Assembly (NCBI RefSeq): GCF_947497005.1
Contig: NZ_CANMFF010000002.1
Span: 62,001 to 126,000, forward strand
Reading direction: 5' to 3'
Length of the DNA stretch: 64,000 bases
Source of the DNA: an uncultured Ruegeria sp.
GTDB taxonomy: Bacteria; Pseudomonadota; Alphaproteobacteria; Rhodobacterales; Rhodobacteraceae
Made by a program: the position numbers and the translations under genes. A model generated the notes under the pieces. It was not told where the DNA came from. It saw nothing but the letters and a program-made list of their open reading frames with translations, and ran no database searches. Within the stretch, counting starts at the first letter, position 1. The number at the start of each line of letters is the position of its first letter. Shown in pieces: positions 59,618 to 64,000 of the stretch.

Positions 59618-61234
59618 ATGGAATTGCTGACGGCGGCGCAGATGCGGGCCATTGAGCGGGCCGCTATCGAGTCTGGAGAAGTTACCGGGCTGGAACTGAT
59701 GGAACGGGCCGGGAAGGGCGTTGTCGAGGCGATTTTCGAAGAGTGGCCTGAATTGAAGCGGGGGCCAGCCCCCGCACCCCCGAGATATTTGGAGCCAGAT
59801 GAACGGGATCCGCTGCGTGCTGTAGTGCTGTCCGGGCCGGGGAATAATGGCGGCGACGGGTTTGTCGTGGCACGGCTGTTGAAGGAACTGGGCTGGGAGG
59901 TGCAGGTTTTTCTGTATGGTGATTCTGAGAGGCTGCCGCCGGATGCGCGGGTAAACTATGGGAGATGGTGTGCTCTGGGTGGTGTTCGTGAATGGGATGA
60001 TGACGCAGTTGAGGATGTTCTGGAGGAAAAGGAACACGACCTTGTAGTCGATGCATTGTTTGGAACGGGTATCACACGATCGATGCCGGACGATACTGAT
60101 CGCGCCTGGCACGGCTTTGTACCGACCGTTACGCATACACCTCCAAGTGAACGGCGACCAAAATACGTTGCTGTAGATTGCCCCAGCGGTCTTTGCTGCG
60201 ATTCCGGCGCGAACTTTGGAGCCTTTCCGACTGACCTGACGGTTTCGTTCCACAGTCCAAAGCTTGGGCATTACTTAATGGGCGAAGGTCACTATGGCGG
60301 AGGTCCTGGACTGTCGAAAAAAATTGTCGTCGCGGACATTGGATTGAAGACTAATGCTGCACCTGCGGTAGTCCAGTTGATCACCGCACTTCAGCGAAGA
60401 GGCTTTCATGGAAAACGGGCGGATCAGCACAAATATTCTTATGGCCACGCTTTGATCCTTTCCGGAACTGCTGGCAAAACTGGTGCCGCGCGATTGGCAG
60501 CGCGAGGGGCGCTGCGAATTGGGGCAGGGTTGGTGACGCTGGGTGTGCCACCGTCAGCACAGATGGAAGTGGCCAGTCAGATCACTGCTCTCATGTTGCA
60601 GCTTGTCGAGGGAAAGGATGGCTTGGACGATGTCCTTGCTGACATGCGCGTCAACGCTCTCTGTCTGGGGCCTGCTCTTGGGTTGGAGCGGGCGCAGACG
60701 CTTGTGCCTGCGGCTTTGGCAGCGCGGCGGGCGACAGTATTGGATGCGGATGCATTGTCAGCCTTTTCCGGAGATCCCGGCACCTTGTTTGAGCAGGTGC
60801 ACGAAAATTGTGTGCTTACCCCACATGGAGGCGAGTTTGCCCGACTGTTCCCGGATATTGCTGAGAAGTTGAATGCCGAGCCCGCAAGAGGCCCTGCCTA
60901 TTCCAAAGTGGACGCCACACGAGAGGCGGCGATACGAGCAGGGTGCGTGATCCTGTTCAAAGGCTCGGACACGGTGGTTGCTGCCCCTGACGGCAGGTGT
61001 TCGGTAAGCTCGGCCAACTATGACCGGTCTGCGCCTTGGCTGGCGACAGCCGGTGCGGGGGATGTGCTCGCAGGTTTTATCACTGGTCTGCTGGCGCGCG
61101 GGTTCCAGCCGATGCAAGCCGCTGAGGCGGCGGCGTGGCTGCATGTGGAATGCGCGCTCCAATTTGGGCCGGGTTTGATCGCCGAGGACCTTCCGGAACA
61201 GTTGCCGAAAGTGTTTAGAAAGATGAATATTTGA
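59618..61234 (+). CDS. nnr: Bifunctional NAD(P)HX epimerase/dehydratase Nnr
   Basis: A 538-residue fused enzyme that repairs hydrated NAD(P)H. The N-terminal epimerase has L-S-G-P-G-N-N-G-G-D-G-F-V-V-A-R-L-L; the C-terminal dehydratase has the G-A-A-R-L-A-A-R-G-A-L-R-I-G-A-G segment and T-A-G-A-G-D-V-L-A-G-F-I-T-G. Residues about 47-62 (K-R-G-P-A-P-A-P-P-R-Y-L-E-P-D-E) are encoded by a palindromic repeat that lies in frame. The ATG after GGGGTGAGAGG was taken; an in-frame ATG 24 bases upstream has a weaker site. Confidence 0.9.
   Translation: MELLTAAQMRAIERAAIESGEVTGLELMERAGKGVVEAIFEEWPELKRGPAPAPPRYLEPDERDPLRAVVLSGPGNNGGDGFVVARLLKELGWEVQVFLYGDSERLPPDARVNYGRWCALGGVREWDDDAVEDVLEEKEHDLVVDALFGTGITRSMPDDTDRAWHGFVPTVTHTPPSERRPKYVAVDCPSGLCCDSGANFGAFPTDLTVSFHSPKLGHYLMGEGHYGGGPGLSKKIVVADIGLKTNAAPAVVQLITALQRRGFHGKRADQHKYSYGHALILSGTAGKTGAARLAARGALRIGAGLVTLGVPPSAQMEVASQITALMLQLVEGKDGLDDVLADMRVNALCLGPALGLERAQTLVPAALAARRATVLDADALSAFSGDPGTLFEQVHENCVLTPHGGEFARLFPDIAEKLNAEPARGPAYSKVDATREAAIRAGCVILFKGSDTVVAAPDGRCSVSSANYDRSAPWLATAGAGDVLAGFITGLLARGFQPMQAAEAAAWLHVECALQFGPGLIAEDLPEQLPKVFRKMNI
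59758..59803. repeat. REP-like element inside the nnr coding sequence
   Basis: GCGGGGG-CCAG-CCCCCGC (59758-59775) forms a hairpin, followed by an arm that reads in reverse complement TTCATCTGGCTCCAAATA. This is the same arm and hairpin order as the intergenic element at 35937-35985, in opposite orientation. Its length (46 bases) and the surrounding frame keep nnr open, so about 15 residues are read from it. Confidence 0.7.
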
Positions 61235-61543
61235 GTATGTTGAGCATGGAACGGCTCAATTTGCTGTGAATCAGCGAAAATCCGCCGTCAAGGCACGCGT
61301 CAATGCATACCGAGTGTTTGCCAGACGCATAGCCTGAGGCGCACAATTCCTTTGCGCACTTGACGGAAGATTTGCAACGAAACTCATAAATATTTGGAAT
61401 ATATAATTATTCTCTCGCAAACGCCCTGGTTTCTGTTGCGGATTTGCAATGCTAGCGCGGAACTGAGTACGGGCCTCTGGAACGCTCGCATTCAGTGAAC
61501 AATTGGGCAGTACCTGAAACCCGAACCTTTCATGGTGAGTGAA
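61235..61543. other. AT-rich regulatory region before the porin gene
   Basis: A 309-base stretch without a supported gene. An AT-rich core (61384-61412, with CATAAATATTTGGAATATAT) and several short inverted and direct repeats suggest a strong promoter with regulator sites for the porin gene, but no specific box could be named. A long untranslated leader is likely. Confidence 0.45.
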
Positions 61544-62668
61544 ATGACACCTAATATTAAAACCATATCAGTAGCCGCTGTTCTGACTGCGACAACCGCT
61601 ATGCCTGCCGTTGCAGAGCTGAAATATGAAAACAACACAGGCGGCTATGTGTTGCTGTATGGGCAGCTGAACCCGGCCCTGATTTCGGTCGACGATGGGC
61701 AAGATACCGAGACACGCGTCCTTGACAACGATCTGTCGAACAGCCGCGTCGGTCTGCGTCTGTTGCAGCCCTTCGGACAGAACGAGTTCACCTTCCGATT
61801 TGAGTCTGCGCTTGGGCTACCGAACTCGTCTGAGTGGAACCAGAACGGCACAAATTTCAGTGGCTGGACCCGTGAAGATATCCGTCACGTGGATTTCGCC
61901 CTGAAAGGCAATTACGGTAAATTCTCGGCGGGTCAGGGCAGCATGGTGGCCGATGGCGCTGCGGAAACCGACCTGTCTTATGTCGGAACTGCACTGTATT
62001 CGTTTACCAATGACGAAAACTCGGGCTTTTTTTACCGCGGCACGAACGGGGTTCTGAGCGGCATCACCATCGGCGACAGCTCCAGCAACTTTGATGGTTC
62101 GCGCCGTGGGCGGGTACGCTATGACACGCCGACCTTTAACGGGTTTTCGGCCGGGTTTGCCTATGGCCAAAACATCCTGTCCAGCAGCGACGATGACGAC
62201 TATTACGATGTTGGCGTTTTCTACGAAAATACCTTGGCGGGTGGCGTGGAATTTGCGGCATCCGTCGCGTATTCGGTGCGCGAGCGCGATGACAATTCGG
62301 GCGACCGCAAGGACACCATCGGTTCGGCCTCGGTTCTGCTTCCCAGTGGTTTGGGCTTTACGGTTGCAGGCGGTACGCGCGACGATGATCAGGCCGGTGC
62401 CACGGATCCGAACTATTGGTACGGCAAGATCTCGTACGAGGGCAATTGGGTGTCCTGGGGCAAGACCGGTGTCGGGATCGACTATTATGACGGCTCGGAT
62501 TTCGAGAACAACGGTTCTGACACCAAAGCGTGGGGTATCGCAGTGGTTCAGAAAGTCGAGGCGATCAATACGGATGTTTACCTGAAGTATCGCAACCACG
62601 ATTTCGACGACGGAACATCATTCGACAACAACGAGGCCTGGGTTCTGGGTGCCCGTTGGAAGTTCTGA
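61544..62668 (+). CDS. Outer membrane porin
   Basis: A 374-residue beta-barrel protein. The signal peptide ends A-V-A (about 24), and the mature protein begins E-L-K-Y-E-N-N-T-G-G-Y. Strands alternate with Asp/Gly-rich turns, and the last residue is Phe, the usual outer membrane assembly signal (W-K-F). It resembles the Rhodobacterales general porin family. The ATG at 61544 follows GGTGAG; a second ATG is in frame 12 bases upstream. A terminator follows. Confidence 0.88.
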   Translation: MTPNIKTISVAAVLTATTAMPAVAELKYENNTGGYVLLYGQLNPALISVDDGQDTETRVLDNDLSNSRVGLRLLQPFGQNEFTFRFESALGLPNSSEWNQNGTNFSGWTREDIRHVDFALKGNYGKFSAGQGSMVADGAAETDLSYVGTALYSFTNDENSGFFYRGTNGVLSGITIGDSSSNFDGSRRGRVRYDTPTFNGFSAGFAYGQNILSSSDDDDYYDVGVFYENTLAGGVEFAASVAYSVRERDDNSGDRKDTIGSASVLLPSGLGFTVAGGTRDDDQAGATDPNYWYGKISYEGNWVSWGKTGVGIDYYDGSDFENNGSDTKAWGIAVVQKVEAINTDVYLKYRNHDFDDGTSFDNNEAWVLGARWKF

Positions 62669-62690
62669 TTTCTTAAAACTGACCAGATAG

Positions 62691-62718
62691 AAACGCCCCG
62701 GTATCCGGGGCGTTTTTT
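62691..62718 (+). terminator. Terminator of the porin gene
   Basis: AAACGCCCCGG (62691-62701) pairs with CCGGGGCGTTT (62705-62715), loop TAT, followed by a T run. Confidence 0.9.
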
Positions 62719-62805
62719 GCGGTTTAGGTGATCAAATACCGGTGGATTCGGCCTTTGCCCCTTGCACGTGGGCGGCTGGGCAAATAGAAGGCGTCAAATT
62801 TGCCC

Positions 62806-62826
62806 GGCGCGCCCTTTTTGCGCGCC
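62806..62826. repeat. GC-rich hairpin in the tig leader
   Basis: GGCGCGC (62806-62812) and GCGCGCC (62820-62826) form a stem with a 7-base loop, 25 bases before the tig start. It could slow translation or bind a regulator; it could also be a weak terminator. Confidence 0.4.
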
Positions 62827-62850
62827 CCGAATCCTATGGGGACTACCATA

Positions 62851-64000
62851 ATGCAGGTTACAGAGACGCTGAACGAAGGTCTGAAACGCGGCTACAACAT
62901 CGTAGTGACCGCAGCCGAGCTGGACGACAAGGTTAACGAAAAGCTGACCGAAGCACAGCCCGAAGTTGAGATGAAGGGTTTCCGCAAGGGCAAAGTGCCG
63001 ATGGCGCTGCTGAAAAAGCAGTTTGGCCAGCGTCTTATGGGTGAGGCGATGCAGGAAACCATCGACGGGGCCATGAACAAGCATTTCGAAGACAGCGGTG
63101 ATCGTCCTGCGCTGCAGCCCGAGGTCAAGATGACCAACGAGGACTGGAAAGAAGGCGATGACGTCGAAGTCGCCATGTCCTATGAGGCGCTGCCAGCGAT
63201 CCCGGACGTTGACCTGAAATCAGTCGAGCTGGAAAAACTGATTGTCAAAGCCGACGATGCAGCCGTTGAAGAAGCGCTGAACAACCTGGCCGAAACTGCA
63301 CAGGATTTCAAAGCGCGCCGCAAGGGTTCCAAAGCCAAGGACGGCGACCAGATTGTGTTCGATTTCGTCGGCAAAGTTGACGGTGAAGAGTTCGAAGGTG
63401 GTTCTGCAGAGGATTACCCGCTGGTTCTGGGCTCGAACAGCTTCATCCCGGGTTTTGAAGAGCAGCTGGTCGGCGCGAAGGCCGAAGAAGAAAAAGACGT
63501 CAATGTCACCTTCCCCGAAGAATACGGTGCCGAGCATCTTGCAGGTAAAGACGCTGTCTTCACCTGCACCATCAAAGAGGTGAAGGAACCTGTTGCCGCC
63601 GAGGTCAATGATGAGCTGGCCACAAAATTCGGTGCCGAGGATCTGGCCGCACTGAAAGGTCAGATTGCCGAGCGTCTGGAAGCTGAATACGCAGGTGCTT
63701 CGCGCGCTGTCATGAAGCGTGCCCTGCTGGATGCACTGGACGAGAAAGTTTCGTTCGACTTGCCGCCGTCGCTGGTTGAGGCAGAAGCCAAGCAGATCGC
63801 GCATCAGCTGTGGCACGAGGAAAACCCCGAGGTTGAAGGCCACGATCACGATCCGATCGAGCCCACCGAGGAGCACAACAAGCTGGCCGAGCGCCGCGTG
63901 CGTCTGGGCCTACTGCTGGCTGAGCTGGGTCAGAAGGCCGAAGTCGAGGTGACCGATGCCGAAATGACTCAGGCGATCATGACCCAGGCGCGTCAGTACC
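62851..64000 (+). CDS. tig: Trigger factor, 3' partial
   Basis: The first 383 residues of a ribosome-bound chaperone and peptidyl-prolyl isomerase; the frame runs off the window. The ribosome-binding loop G-F-R-K-G-K-V-P (43-50) is intact, and the FKBP-like PPIase domain (about 155-245) contains [10 protein letters not shown] and [16 protein letters not shown]. The normal length is about 430-450 residues, so 50-70 are missing. ATG in tandem with another ATG 15 bases upstream. Confidence 0.95.
   Translation, partial: MQVTETLNEGLKRGYNIVVTAAELDDKVNEKLTEAQPEVEMKGFRKGKVPMALLKKQFGQRLMGEAMQETIDGAMNKHFEDSGDRPALQPEVKMTNEDWKEGDDVEVAMSYEALPAIPDVDLKSVELEKLIVKADDAAVEEALNNLAETAQDFKARRKGSKAKDGDQIVFDFVGKVDGEEFEGGSAEDYPLVLGSNSFIPGFEEQLVGAKAEEEKDVNVTFPEEYGAEHLAGKDAVFTCTIKEVKEPVAAEVNDELATKFGAEDLAALKGQIAERLEAEYAGASRAVMKRALLDALDEKVSFDLPPSLVEAEAKQIAHQLWHEENPEVEGHDHDPIEPTEEHNKLAERRVRLGLLLAELGQKAEVEVTDAEMTQAIMTQARQY

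Overview
The window is a 64 kb stretch of chromosome from a marine alphaproteobacterium of the Roseobacter group (Rhodobacterales). The evidence is a GC-rich sequence with Shine-Dalgarno-led genes, a DMSP lyase DddP whose six metal ligands fall at the published positions, heterotetrameric sarcosine oxidase, a BCCT osmolyte transporter, and Rhodobacterales-style arrangements (yajC-secD-secF, ccmABCDG, glnBA). No rRNA, tRNA, CRISPR array, prophage or insertion sequence was recognised. Almost everything is core chromosome; the accessory-looking parts are small exported proteins.

Layout. 0-3 kb: the tail of a SpoIIAA-like gene, an apparently gene-free stretch, then ccmI-ruvX-DUF1289 on the minus strand. 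3-8.3 kb: the soxBDAG operon (sarcosine oxidation, the last step of glycine betaine demethylation), closed by a terminator. 8.3-12.5 kb: an exported protein broken by an in-frame stop, an FkbM methyltransferase, superoxide dismutase, a Tat-exported phosphoesterase, a host-attachment protein and a LOG-family protein. 12.6-16.3 kb: a LysM protein, an Atm1-type ABC exporter and a DUF2147 protein. 16.4-21.4 kb: an RND efflux pair. 21.6-25.2 kb: yfgM-bamB-der (outer membrane assembly and ribosome biogenesis). 25.2-26.6 kb: three overlapping lipoprotein genes of unknown function. 26.9-31.7 kb: a fatty acid desaturase, a HhH/histone-H1-like protein, serS and a MscS channel. 31.9-38.9 kb: yajC-secDF, a TauE-like permease, an Mth938-like gene and ccmABCDG. 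38.9-44.1 kb: an SDR, a BCCT transporter with a 29-codon ORF overlapping its 3' end, and acnA. 44.3-50.9 kb: a DUF1223 protein, an acyltransferase, a lone fliG, a TPR protein, a tiny Cys-rich exported protein, purB and three small exported proteins. 51-57.5 kb: a hydrolase-OsmC fusion, a small membrane protein, dddP, a DUF3445 protein, an unknown membrane protein, a lytic transglycosylase and a PPOX flavoprotein. 57.7-64 kb: glnA-glnB, nnr (carrying an in-frame repeat element), a porin and the start of tig.

Several genes bear on marine osmolytes: BCCT transport, sarcosine oxidase, DMSP cleavage and a DUF3445 protein whose family contains a methylamine-oxidation subunit. Nitrogen assimilation (glnBA) and cytochrome c maturation (ccmI apart from ccmABCDG; no ccmE, ccmF or ccmH here) are the other coherent pathways. 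The observations most worth following are the 29-codon membrane ORF coupled to the BCCT gene, the three tandem lipoproteins, the palindromic repeat translated inside nnr, the stop codon between signal peptide and mature domain near 8.68 kb, and a shared 14-residue Cys motif in two neighbouring secreted proteins.
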